From the NCBI RefSeq assembly GCF_017638545.1, contig NZ_CP072110.1:2604001-2668000 (forward strand): a stretch of 64,000 bases of DNA, in the 5' to 3' direction. Shown here one piece after another: positions 26,259-34,278 of this stretch. The position numbers and the translations under genes were made by a program. Each line of letters opens with the position of its first letter. Position 1 is the first letter of the stretch. Below the pieces are notes generated by a model that did not search any database, was not told where the DNA came from, and saw only the letters and a list, made by a program, of their open reading frames with translations. The stretch comes from Psychrosphaera ytuae (GTDB taxonomy: Bacteria > Pseudomonadota > Gammaproteobacteria > Enterobacterales > Alteromonadaceae).

Positions 26259-27539
26259 ATGAAAATCTTAGTGATCGGCGGTGGCGGTCGCGAACACGCA
26301 CTAGCGTGGAAAGCGGCTCAAAATGAGATGGTTCAAACTGTATTTGTGGCTCCTGGCAATGCCGGAACCAGTACAGAACACAAATTGCAAAACGTTGAAA
26401 TTGGCGCTGAAGACGTGGCTGGTTTGTTAGCTTTTGCCAAACAAGAGCACATAGATTTGACGATTGTCGGCCCTGAAGCACCATTGGTTTTGGGTGTAGT
26501 TGATGCGTTTGAAGACGCCGGATTGAAAGTATTTGGTCCTTCACAAGCAGCTGCACAATTAGAGGGTTCGAAGGCGTTTACGAAAGACTTTTTAGCTCGT
26601 CATCAAATTCCGACCGCGGCTTATCAAAATTTCACTGAAATTGAGCCAGCTATTGCCTATGTACGTGAGCAGGGCGCACCTATCGTAATTAAGGCCGATG
26701 GCTTAGCCGCAGGTAAAGGCGTTATCGTAGCCATGACTTTGGAAGAAGCGGAAGACGCTATCAAAGATATGCTTGCAGGCAATGCGTTTGGTGAAGCTGG
26801 CTCTCGTGTCGTTGTTGAAGAATTTTTGACCGGTGAAGAAGCGAGTTTTATCGTGATGGTTGACGGCAAAAACGTATTGCCTATGGCAACGAGTCAAGAT
26901 CACAAGCGCGCTTACAACGGTGACCAAGGTCCAAATACGGGCGGCATGGGTGCGTACTCTCCTGCACCGGTAGTGACAGCAGAAATTCATCAGCGCATCA
27001 TGAACGAAGTGATTTACCCAACAGTTGAGGGCATGGCCAAAGAAGGTCATCCATACACTGGGTTTTTATATGCTGGCTTGATGATTGCCGAAGACGGTAC
27101 TCCTAAAGTCATCGAATACAATTGTCGATTTGGTGATCCAGAAACTCAACCTATCATGATGCGTATGAAGTCGGACTTAGTGGACTTGTGCTTTGCTGCT
27201 TTAGCGAAAAGCTTAGACACAGCAACCATCGAGTTTGATCCGCGTCCAGCCGTTGGTGTGGTATTGGCAGCAGGCGGCTACCCAGGTAGTTACAATAAAG
27301 GTGACGAAATCACTGGTATCCCAGAGGCGACAAGCGCAAGTAAGACGTTCCACGCAGGGACAAAAATGATTGATGGTGTGGTAACCACTAATGGTGGGCG
27401 AGTACTGTGTGCCACAGCGATGGGAGATTCAGTCACCGCGGCTCAACAAGAGGCTTACAAGCTTGTTGAACAAATAAAGTGGCAAGGTGTGGAATATCGT
27501 ACCGACATCGCTTACAGAGCAATTGCTCGCGAGTCGTAA
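26259..27539 (+). CDS. purD: Phosphoribosylamine-glycine ligase PurD
   Basis: The start is the ATG at 26259 (MKILVIGGGGREHALAWK); a GTG four codons earlier is part of the GTGGAA ribosome-binding site. The 426-residue product is an ATP-grasp ligase with VAPGNAGT, FGPSQAAAQLEGSKAFTK, VIKADGLAAGKGVIVA, ATSQDHKRAYNGDQGPNTGG and IEYNCRFGDPETQ, all hallmarks of PurD. It joins glycine to phosphoribosylamine in purine synthesis. It is separated from purH, its usual operon partner. It ends at a strong terminator. Confidence 0.97.
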   Translation: MKILVIGGGGREHALAWKAAQNEMVQTVFVAPGNAGTSTEHKLQNVEIGAEDVAGLLAFAKQEHIDLTIVGPEAPLVLGVVDAFEDAGLKVFGPSQAAAQLEGSKAFTKDFLARHQIPTAAYQNFTEIEPAIAYVREQGAPIVIKADGLAAGKGVIVAMTLEEAEDAIKDMLAGNAFGEAGSRVVVEEFLTGEEASFIVMVDGKNVLPMATSQDHKRAYNGDQGPNTGGMGAYSPAPVVTAEIHQRIMNEVIYPTVEGMAKEGHPYTGFLYAGLMIAEDGTPKVIEYNCRFGDPETQPIMMRMKSDLVDLCFAALAKSLDTATIEFDPRPAVGVVLAAGGYPGSYNKGDEITGIPEATSASKTFHAGTKMIDGVVTTNGGRVLCATAMGDSVTAAQQEAYKLVEQIKWQGVEYRTDIAYRAIARES

Positions 27540-27563
27540 AACGCCAAAAGCCATAACAAAACA

Positions 27564-27599
27564 AAAAAAAGCTTGGTGCAGAAACACCAAGCTTTTTTA
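27564..27599. terminator. Bidirectional rho-independent terminator
   Basis: AAAAAGCTTGGTG (27566-27578) pairs with CACCAAGCTTTTT (27585-27597) around CAGAAA. It separates the convergent purD and DUF481 genes. Confidence 0.92.
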
Positions 27600-27623
27600 T
27601 ATCAGGGTTGTTTAACGAGTTAG

Positions 27624-28379
27624 TTAGAACTCGTAAGTAAATCCAGCTGAGTAGCTGACATCTGTCTCTTCCACATCTAAAACTGGACGGCTGTCGTGTT
27701 CAACCAATAAGCCGAATTTAAGTGATAGTTTGTCAGTGAGTTTCGACTTTACTGATAGGCGGTTATAAGCACGCCAATCAGAGAACTCAGTTACGTCTGG
27801 TTGGTAATATAAAGTATTTGAAAACTCGGCATTTTCAGACAATGGTAAGGTCGCAACCCAATACAAACTAAAGCGAGTTTGTTGAAAATCAAGTTCTTGG
27901 CCATTAACTGAGTATTCTTCCCACTCTTCAAATACACCGATACCTAGGGTGTTTTTGGCCGAAATTTCCTTGCGGTAAGCGGCACCGACTAAGTTTCTGG
28001 ATTCGAGTGATTTAAAATCATCTGTATTACTTTGGGCAAATACTTCAACGGCTGTATCCGCTTTAAAATAGTAATTATAACGACCGTGTAAAAATGAGCT
28101 GTCGGCACTTTTTACGTCGTTGCTTTTTGCGTATTCGCGACTAGCCATCACAAAGCCAAAGTGTTTGCCACTGCGCTCAGAGTGATAGATGCCGAATTCG
28201 AAGTCTTCTTTATCTGAGTTACCGCTTTTTCCTGCTAAATCAATAGATAAAGCAGTAAAGCTTGGTTTATCTTGTGAGCGTTGACGCAATGATTCAGTTT
28301 CGTCGATGGCACTTGCTGGTGCGCTGATTAAAAGAGTTGGAAAAAGTGTTGCGGTTAAAAGAGAGCGTGAATACTTCAT
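27624..28379 (-). CDS. DUF481-like outer-membrane protein (YdiY-like)
   Basis: A 251-residue exported protein: signal peptide to about APASA, then about ten amphipathic strands and a C-terminal SYSAGFTYEF ending in Phe, the barrel-assembly signature. Segments such as RNLVGAAYRKEI, NTLGIGVFEEWEEY and LTDKLSLKFGLLVEHDSRP resemble DUF481 proteins such as YdiY. The role is unknown. It is followed upstream by the MAPEG gene with only 16 bases between, so both may be on one transcript. Confidence 0.72.
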   Translation of the reverse strand: MKYSRSLLTATLFPTLLISAPASAIDETESLRQRSQDKPSFTALSIDLAGKSGNSDKEDFEFGIYHSERSGKHFGFVMASREYAKSNDVKSADSSFLHGRYNYYFKADTAVEVFAQSNTDDFKSLESRNLVGAAYRKEISAKNTLGIGVFEEWEEYSVNGQELDFQQTRFSLYWVATLPLSENAEFSNTLYYQPDVTEFSDWRAYNRLSVKSKLTDKLSLKFGLLVEHDSRPVLDVEETDVSYSAGFTYEF

Positions 28380-28395
28380 AACTTCCTTCAGATTA

Positions 28396-28809
28396 TTAAG
28401 AGGGCAGGCAATTTACCATCATTGTGAATGCGCATGCAATGCCTAGTAACCAAGAAAGAGAGCGGAGTTTATCCCAATCAAGCCAATAAAAAATGACATA
28501 AAGTGTTCTAAAACACATAAAAGCCAAGGCAAGAATAGCCATGTGTCTGGAGACGTTGTCTGTCGCTATGAGGAGAAGGACTGCAGGAGCGTAAATAATA
28601 AGAGCCTCAAAGCTGTTTTCATGCGCGGCTAAACACCGTGCACCAAATCCAGTTAACTGTCTTTGTTGTTCTCTAGGCTGCTTGTTGTCATACCCAGGGC
28701 GGAATTTTGTACCCTGTTTGTGCATGGCATAAGCAAGTGGAACCTTGGCAAGATATGGCAAAAATGCCGCATAAATCAGACTGTAAATGATAATTTGTGC
28801 ATCACTCAT
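28396..28809 (-). CDS. MAPEG family membrane protein
   Basis: I start at the ATG at 28809, which has GAGG 8 bases upstream; the ATG two codons earlier is too close to that site. The 137-residue protein has four hydrophobic helices and the MAPEG-like pattern LTGFGARCLAAHENSFEALIIYAPAVLLL, with the conserved Arg/His/Glu/Asn residues. The superfamily includes glutathione-dependent membrane enzymes, but bacterial members are mostly uncharacterised. It lies between the beta-propeller gene (24 bases upstream) and the DUF481 gene on the same strand, suggesting a three-gene unit. Confidence 0.8.
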   Translation of the reverse strand: MSDAQIIIYSLIYAAFLPYLAKVPLAYAMHKQGTKFRPGYDNKQPREQQRQLTGFGARCLAAHENSFEALIIYAPAVLLLIATDNVSRHMAILALAFMCFRTLYVIFYWLDWDKLRSLSWLLGIACAFTMMVNCLPS

Positions 28810-28833
28810 GACCATATCCTCTATGTTTGTTCG

Positions 28834-29775
28834 TTATTGTGGCTCGTTACAAACCACTGCGATTTTTGTTTTTGGTTTGTTTACTGCAATTCGAGTTATA
28901 CCATTTACGCAAAATGGACTTAGATCGGCAAATGGACGCCAGCTCGCCTTACTATTGAGTGGCCAAGTGACGAGGCTATTTTGATCGGCAGTAATCACTT
29001 GAGTTTGGTCAAACAAGGTGTAGTACTGACTGCCATTTGGCAGCGCTATTTGAGGTTGTTTGGTACCATCTTTAACTGAAAAACTCCACAGCATCTGACG
29101 GCCATCCTGTTCTTTTGAGTAGGTAAATAAATCCAGCTCATCAGAATAACGAATACTCGGACCAATGTTGTTGTCAAGAGTCGTCGCTTGTTTGTCTTTT
29201 TTGTCATCGACCAATTGCAAGGTCATTGGCTCGCCCAATATAAACATGGCTATCTCACCTTTTTCTCCCCAAGCGTGATATCCCACTGGTTTGATATGAC
29301 GGTTCAATAATGATTGTTGGCCGGTCGATTTATTCACGTACCAAAGTCGTTGCGTGCCATCTCGTTCTACTTTGATGACGGATAACAAGTTTGGATCAGA
29401 TGTTTCGGTCGGTGAATATTCGCTTGTTTCGATGGTTTTTGTGATATTGGTTTGGCTTTGGTCGTCAAAGCTGTAATAAATAACGTCAGTTTGTTGAAGG
29501 CCAAAAACCGTAGACATTTCGGTGTAGAATAGTCCTTTGCCGTCACGACTAAAATGCGGTTGATTATCGTAGCCGGGGCGCGCGGTAATATTTTTGGCGG
29601 AGTCTGTAACTAATTGGCCTTGCGTATTGATATCAAAAAGCCAAATGTCGGAATTGGCTAAAGCCTGGCTTGTCAGGCCCATTCCTAAAGCAAATAATCC
29701 AAGACGAGTCGCACGTTTTAACAGTGTTGTAGAGGTTCGAGTGAGTTTGACGACGTTCGAATTCATTACCTGCAT
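28834..29775 (-). CDS. Exported TolB-like beta-propeller protein
   Basis: The ATG at 29775 is chosen for AAGGA 8 bases upstream. The 313-residue product has an N-terminal signal (hydrophobic LGLFALGMGLTSQALA), then repeated WD40/PD40-like blades: DIWLFDINTQGQ, PHFSRDGKGLFYTE, RLWYVNKSTGQQ, YHAWGEKGEIAMFI, DLFTYSKEQDGRQMLWSF. This resembles the propeller part of TolB without its N-terminal domain. The function is unknown; it is probably periplasmic. It is first in a likely operon with MAPEG and DUF481 genes and is divergent from prkB. Confidence 0.72.
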   Translation of the reverse strand: MQVMNSNVVKLTRTSTTLLKRATRLGLFALGMGLTSQALANSDIWLFDINTQGQLVTDSAKNITARPGYDNQPHFSRDGKGLFYTEMSTVFGLQQTDVIYYSFDDQSQTNITKTIETSEYSPTETSDPNLLSVIKVERDGTQRLWYVNKSTGQQSLLNRHIKPVGYHAWGEKGEIAMFILGEPMTLQLVDDKKDKQATTLDNNIGPSIRYSDELDLFTYSKEQDGRQMLWSFSVKDGTKQPQIALPNGSQYYTLFDQTQVITADQNSLVTWPLNSKASWRPFADLSPFCVNGITRIAVNKPKTKIAVVCNEPQ

Positions 29776-29881
29776 TTTTGTTTCCTTTTTAGTAATTTAG
29801 CGCTCTGCAAAAAGTCCAAAACTTGACGGTTAGCGTTATTCACTTTATAACAAACTCTCAATAAAACTAAAGATAATTTCT

Positions 29882-30784
29882 ATGTCGGTTAAACATCCAA
29901 TTATTGCGGTCACCGGTTCGTCGGGTGCAGGTACAACAACAACTACAAATGCCATTACCCACATTTTTAGAAATTTGGAAGTGGATGCAGCACTTATCGA
30001 AGGGGATAGTTTTCATCGCTATGCCCGTGCTGAGATGGATGTTGAGATCAGAAAAGCTCAAGAGCAAGGCAAACACATTTCTTACTTTGGCTCGGAAGCT
30101 AACGATTTTGGGGCGTTAGAAAAGCTTTTTAAAAGCTACTCAGAAACCGGTACTGGAAACGTCCGTAAGTACCTCCACTCATTTGATGAGGCGGTTCCTT
30201 ATAACCAAATGCCAGGCACATTTACGCCTTGGCAGGAGTTACGCCCTAATACGGATTGCTTGTTTTATGAGGGGTTGCACGGCGGTGCAGTAACGGAAGA
30301 ACACAATGTTGCACAACACGTTGATTTACTTATCGGCATGGTGCCTATCGTCAACTTAGAGTGGATCCAAAAAATCATTCGCGATACCAATCAGCGTGGT
30401 CATTCCAGAGAAGCTGTCATGAGCTCAATCGTCCGCAGTATGGATGATTACATTAACCACATTACTCCGCAGTTTTCACGAACCCATATCAACTTTCAGC
30501 GAGTGCCGACAGTAGATACTTCTAACCCGTTTAGCGCTAAAGATATTCCAACTTTGGATGAAAGCTTTGTTGTTATTCGTTTTCGCGATAACGAACGAGT
30601 TGATTTTCCGTTTTTGCTGCAAATGATCGACGGCTCATTTATGTCACGAGTTAATACCATAGTCGTACCTGGCGGAAAAATGGGATTAGCACTTGAGCTA
30701 ATCATGACGCCGCTAATAGAAAACTTAATCAACAAGCGCCGCAAGTTAATTGGTCAGCTCGATTGGATTGACGACAAAAAATAA
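29882..30784 (+). CDS. prkB: Phosphoribulokinase-family protein PrkB
   Basis: A 300-residue P-loop kinase opening HPIIAVTGSSGAGTTTT (Walker A with a Thr-rich run), then ALIEGDSFHRYAR, DCLFYEGLHGG and the late DWIDDKK. This matches the PrkB proteins found in gammaproteobacteria that lack the Calvin cycle; E. coli has one near crp. No Rubisco gene is nearby, so the physiological substrate is uncertain. It is a single gene; the glnA control region follows. Confidence 0.92.
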   Translation: MSVKHPIIAVTGSSGAGTTTTTNAITHIFRNLEVDAALIEGDSFHRYARAEMDVEIRKAQEQGKHISYFGSEANDFGALEKLFKSYSETGTGNVRKYLHSFDEAVPYNQMPGTFTPWQELRPNTDCLFYEGLHGGAVTEEHNVAQHVDLLIGMVPIVNLEWIQKIIRDTNQRGHSREAVMSSIVRSMDDYINHITPQFSRTHINFQRVPTVDTSNPFSAKDIPTLDESFVVIRFRDNERVDFPFLLQMIDGSFMSRVNTIVVPGGKMGLALELIMTPLIENLINKRRKLIGQLDWIDDKK

Positions 30785-30829
30785 TCTGACAAGCGGCGAT
30801 CTCTTACTACACTAAACACTGTTTTGCAT

Positions 30830-30901
30830 TATGAACCATTTTGGACTGATTTAATTAAGTTTTGGATCATTATGGTGCGACCTTGCACCATTTTGGTGCT
30901 T
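30830..30901 (+). promoter_or_regulatory. NtrC enhancer sites of glnA
   Basis: A perfect NtrC dyad GCACCATTTTGGTGC lies at 30885-30899. A weaker copy sharing ACCATTTTGG is at 30833-30847 (11 of 15 positions match). A further TGGTGC half-site is at 30873-30878. They sit roughly 90-155 bases upstream of the expected sigma-54 start, the usual enhancer distance. Confidence 0.88.
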
Positions 30902-30962
30902 TACGTGTTTCTGTGAAAATTTTATTTTTCATAACCTTTTGTAAATAAAAGCTTTTTATAAT

Positions 30963-30978
30963 TGGCACACATTTGGCT
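30963..30978 (+). promoter_or_regulatory. Sigma-54 promoter of glnA
   Basis: TGGCACACATTTGGCT has the -24 GG and -12 GC at the exact 10-base separation of the sigma-54 consensus. It lies 72 bases upstream of the glnA ATG and downstream of the NtrC sites. Confidence 0.88.
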
Positions 30979-31049
30979 CTATTGCACACAAACCAAGGCC
31001 AACGGACAAGATTGGTACAACAAAGACAAATATTCATCTGGAGAAAAGC

Positions 31050-32456
31050 ATGTCTCAAGCAGTGTTAGACCTAATTAAAGAAAACGAAGTTAAGTTTATT
31101 GACCTACGTTTCACGGATACAAAAGGTAAAGAACAGCACGTTACAATTCCTGCACATCAAGTCGACGAAGACTTCTTCGAAGATGGCAAGATGTTTGACG
31201 GTTCTTCAATTGCAGGTTGGAAAGGCATTAACGAATCTGACATGGTTTTGATGCCAGATGCAGAGTCAGTTGTACTAGACCCATTCACAGAAGAAACAAC
31301 ATTAAACGTTCGTTGTGACATCGTAGAGCCTTCTACAATGCAAGGTTACGAGCGTGACCCACGCTCTGTTGCACGTCGTGCCGAAGAGTACATGCGTGCT
31401 GAAGGCATTGCAGATGAAGTATTTGTTGGTCCAGAGCCAGAGTTCTTCGTATTTGACGATGTTAAGTTTAAAACTGACATGAGCGGCTCTATGTACAAGC
31501 TAGACGCAGCTGAGTCAGCTTGGAACTCAGACAAGCATTATGAAGACGGTAACACGGGTCACCGTCCATCGGTTAAAGGCGGTTACTTCCCAGTACCACC
31601 AGTTGACTCTTCACACGACTGGCGCTCGGCAACGTGTTTAGTTATGGAAGAGATGGGCTTAACTATCGAAGCACATCACCACGAAGTAGCAACAGCTGGC
31701 CAAAACGAGATTGCAGCACTTTATAACACGTTAGTTAAAAAAGCCGACGAAGTTCAAATCTACAAGTATGTTGTTCATAACATGGCTCACGCATACGGCA
31801 AAACAGCGACGTTCATGCCTAAGCCAGTAGTTGGTGACAACGGTTCTGGTATGCACGTTCACCAATCTCTACAAAAGAACGGTGAAAACTTATTTGCTGG
31901 TGACAAGTACGGTGGTCTTTCTGAAACTGCGCTTTACTACATCGGTGGTATCATTAAGCACGCGAAAGCAATTAACGCATTTACTAACGCTTCTACTAAC
32001 TCATACAAGCGTTTGGTACCAGGCTTTGAAGCGCCAGTTATGCTAGCTTACTCAGCGCGTAACCGTTCTGCATCAATCCGTATCCCAGTGGTTCCTTCAC
32101 CAAAAGCTCGTCGTATCGAAGTGCGTTTCCCTGACCCAACAGCGAACCCATACTTAGCGTTTACAGCGATGTTGATGGCTGGTCTTGACGGTATCAAGAA
32201 CAAGATCCACCCTGGCGATGCTATGGACAAAGACTTATATGACCTACCTGCTGAAGAAGCAGCGGCAATTCCTCAAGTTGCATCTTCTTTAGAAGAAGCA
32301 TTGAACTGCCTTGACGAAGACCGTGGTTTCTTAACTGCTGGTGGCGTTATGACAGACGACATGATTGACGCGTACATCTCTCTTAAGCGTCAAGAAGTTG
32401 AAAAGCTTAACATGACAACTCACCCAGTTGAGTTCGAAATGTACTACAGCATCTAA
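31050..32456 (+). CDS. glnA: Glutamine synthetase type I GlnA
   Basis: 468 residues, the usual length for GSI-beta. Motifs include FDGSSIAGW, GPEPEFFVFD, the ATP site MPKPVVGDNGSGMHVHQS, RRIEVRFPDPTANPYL, and DLYDLP, which carries the Tyr adenylylated by GlnE. The enzyme makes glutamine from glutamate and ammonia. A strong Shine-Dalgarno (CTGGAGAAAAGC) precedes the ATG. Transcription is expected from the sigma-54/NtrC promoter upstream, and a terminator follows, so ntrBC has its own promoter. Confidence 0.98.
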   Translation: MSQAVLDLIKENEVKFIDLRFTDTKGKEQHVTIPAHQVDEDFFEDGKMFDGSSIAGWKGINESDMVLMPDAESVVLDPFTEETTLNVRCDIVEPSTMQGYERDPRSVARRAEEYMRAEGIADEVFVGPEPEFFVFDDVKFKTDMSGSMYKLDAAESAWNSDKHYEDGNTGHRPSVKGGYFPVPPVDSSHDWRSATCLVMEEMGLTIEAHHHEVATAGQNEIAALYNTLVKKADEVQIYKYVVHNMAHAYGKTATFMPKPVVGDNGSGMHVHQSLQKNGENLFAGDKYGGLSETALYYIGGIIKHAKAINAFTNASTNSYKRLVPGFEAPVMLAYSARNRSASIRIPVVPSPKARRIEVRFPDPTANPYLAFTAMLMAGLDGIKNKIHPGDAMDKDLYDLPAEEAAAIPQVASSLEEALNCLDEDRGFLTAGGVMTDDMIDAYISLKRQEVEKLNMTTHPVEFEMYYSI

Positions 32457-32479
32457 GCATTTATTAATGTTTGATAATG

Positions 32480-32507
32480 AGCCCGCTCTTGAGCGGGCTT
32501 TTTTTTC
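32480..32507 (+). terminator. Rho-independent terminator of glnA
   Basis: AGCCCGCTC (32480-32488) pairs with GAGCGGGCT (32491-32499) around TT and runs into eight Ts. Confidence 0.92.
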
Positions 32508-32570
32508 TGGTGTAATTTACTAAAATTGGTTAAATTGACACCTATCAACAATGAGAGTGATTGAGAGAAC

Positions 32571-33092
32571 ATGAGGAAGTTCGTATTGTTGCTGCTGGTT
32601 GGTCTATTGATTACTCCTTTAGCCGACGCAACGAAGAAAAAAATTTACGTATGGCGAAACGCCGATGGGGTATTGGTATTTTCTGATTCTCCACAGCCTG
32701 ACGTAAAATCAGACACAGTGGATGTGAGTTCGACGCCGAATATCGTCAAGTCGGTCGATACTGCTATTCTCGAAAACAAATCCGGTCCTGCTCAGGAAGA
32801 GAAGCTCAAAGTTGAAATTTTAAAACCCGCCCAAGAAGAAACAATCAGAGACAACAGTGGCTCTGTTTATATTTCTGGTGCAATCAAACCCTCTTTTAAA
32901 CGTGGCCTAAGCGTCGTTCTGAAACTGGATGACAAAAAAGTCAAAGGCCCACAAAAATCTGCCGTTTTTATCCTTCGCAACGTCGATCGCGGTGAACACA
33001 AAGTGCAATTAGAAGTCTGGAACAGTTCAGGCAAGGTTATTGCAGTAAGTGACCCAGTGACCTTTTTTCTTCATCGCGGCTCAGTTAATTAA
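32571..33092 (+). CDS. DUF4124 exported protein
   Basis: A 173-residue protein with a signal peptide (to about LADA) directly followed by KKIYVWRNADGVLVFSDSPQP, the DUF4124 signature. The C-terminal part (about 80-170) reads as a beta-sandwich with VEILKPAQEETIRDNSGSVYISGAI. Genes of this type are commonly found between glnA and ntrB in marine gammaproteobacteria; no role is established. Its stop codon overlaps the upstream NtrC-like site of the ntrB promoter. Confidence 0.85.
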   Translation: MRKFVLLLLVGLLITPLADATKKKIYVWRNADGVLVFSDSPQPDVKSDTVDVSSTPNIVKSVDTAILENKSGPAQEEKLKVEILKPAQEETIRDNSGSVYISGAIKPSFKRGLSVVLKLDDKKVKGPQKSAVFILRNVDRGEHKVQLEVWNSSGKVIAVSDPVTFFLHRGSVN

Positions 33093-33166
33093 CCATTTTG
33101 GTGCGAATTCTTTGAGCCAATAGCGATTTTGGCTTACACTTATTTTTATTTGCACCATTTTGGTGC
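33090..33166 (+). promoter_or_regulatory. ntrB promoter flanked by two NtrC boxes
   Basis: A sigma-70 promoter TTGAGC (33112-33117), 17 bases, TACACT (33135-33140) lies between an NtrC box matching 13 of 15 positions at 33090-33104 and a perfect one at 33152-33166. The perfect box starts about 5 bases after the predicted transcript start and abuts the ribosome-binding site of ntrB, as expected for autorepression. Confidence 0.82.
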
Positions 33167-33175
33167 GAGGGTGAG

Positions 33176-34270
33176 ATGACAAAGAATTCAGTGCCGACAT
33201 CCGTCAGTGAACAAATATTAGAACAGCTGAGTCTTGCTGTGATCTTGATCGATCAGCAAGGTAAAGTGATGTTTGCCAACCAGCATGCGGTCATGTTGTT
33301 TGGTCTTGGCCGTAAAAAGCTCATCGAACAAAACCTGTTAGACTGTCCGGTCCATCATACGTTCCCTATTCATTTACTTGAGCAACTTTGGGAAACCGAA
33401 CAACCTTTTTCAGATCACAATGTTGAATGGGTCTTTATTGATGGGCGTCACGTCATAACCGAGGTTAACGCAGATTTAGCTATGCTGAATCAAGAGGCTG
33501 TATGTTTGTTGCAACTTCGAACAAACGACAGCTTACGTAAGCTCAATCAAGAAAACACCCAGAAGCACCATATTAGTGCATCCCGTCATTTGATCCGTGG
33601 TTTAGCTCATGAAATCAAAAATCCATTAGGTGGGATCCGTGGCGCGGCACAGCTTTTATCGCGGTCGTTACCAAGTGAGGATCTAAAAGAATACACCCAA
33701 ATGATCATCGAGCAGTCGGATCGGCTGCGCGATTTAGTTGATCGTTTATTAGGTCCTAATACGCCGCCAAAACGGGTTGCGACCAATATTCACAGTGTAT
33801 TAGAACGAATTTACAACTTAGTGCGAGTTGAAGCGCCTGAGCAAATGTTGTTTGAGCGCGACTACGACCCCAGTTTGCCCGCGACGGTATTAGATCCAAA
33901 CCAGATTGAGCAAGCAATTTTAAATGTCGTTCAAAATGGAGTTCAAGCTCTGCGAGACTTCCAGCCAAGTGACGCCAACTTTAGCCCTAAGCTAACGATT
34001 CAAACTCGCTATGTCGGGGCTAAAGTCTTGCATGGGGTCAGATTTAAAAAAGTACTCAAGGTGTCGATTATCGACAATGGTCCAGGGGTTAGTGAAGAAC
34101 TAAAAGGTACTTTGTTTTATCCAATGATAACTAATAAGTCCGATGGAAACGGCCTCGGCTTATCAATATCACAAACCTTGATTGATCAGCACCAAGGCCA
34201 AATTGAGCTAGAGAGTTGGCCAGGTCAAACGGAATTCACTATTTATTTGCCGGTAATAGAGGCGCAGTAG
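33176..34270 (+). CDS. glnL: Nitrogen sensor kinase NtrB
   Basis: A 364-residue cytoplasmic kinase. A PAS domain (about 12-120) is followed by HisKA with the phosphorylated His145 in RGLAHEIKNPLGG, then a HATPase domain with NVVQNGVQAL (N box), IIDNGPGVS (G1) and NGLGLSISQ (G2). NtrB phosphorylates or dephosphorylates NtrC under control of PII. It lies 8 bases before ntrC, forming the two-gene ntrBC operon. Confidence 0.96.
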   Translation: MTKNSVPTSVSEQILEQLSLAVILIDQQGKVMFANQHAVMLFGLGRKKLIEQNLLDCPVHHTFPIHLLEQLWETEQPFSDHNVEWVFIDGRHVITEVNADLAMLNQEAVCLLQLRTNDSLRKLNQENTQKHHISASRHLIRGLAHEIKNPLGGIRGAAQLLSRSLPSEDLKEYTQMIIEQSDRLRDLVDRLLGPNTPPKRVATNIHSVLERIYNLVRVEAPEQMLFERDYDPSLPATVLDPNQIEQAILNVVQNGVQALRDFQPSDANFSPKLTIQTRYVGAKVLHGVRFKKVLKVSIIDNGPGVSEELKGTLFYPMITNKSDGNGLGLSISQTLIDQHQGQIELESWPGQTEFTIYLPVIEAQ

Positions 34271-34278
34271 GAAGAGTT

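Noticed and set aside
29882..30784. PrkB as evidence for a Calvin cycle
   Set aside because: No Rubisco or other Calvin genes are present, and gammaproteobacteria without CO2 fixation carry this gene.
34216..34278. N-terminal extension of NtrC
   Set aside because: It overlaps ntrB coding sequence; the ATG at 34279 has a strong site and the normal MNRVWVVDDD start.
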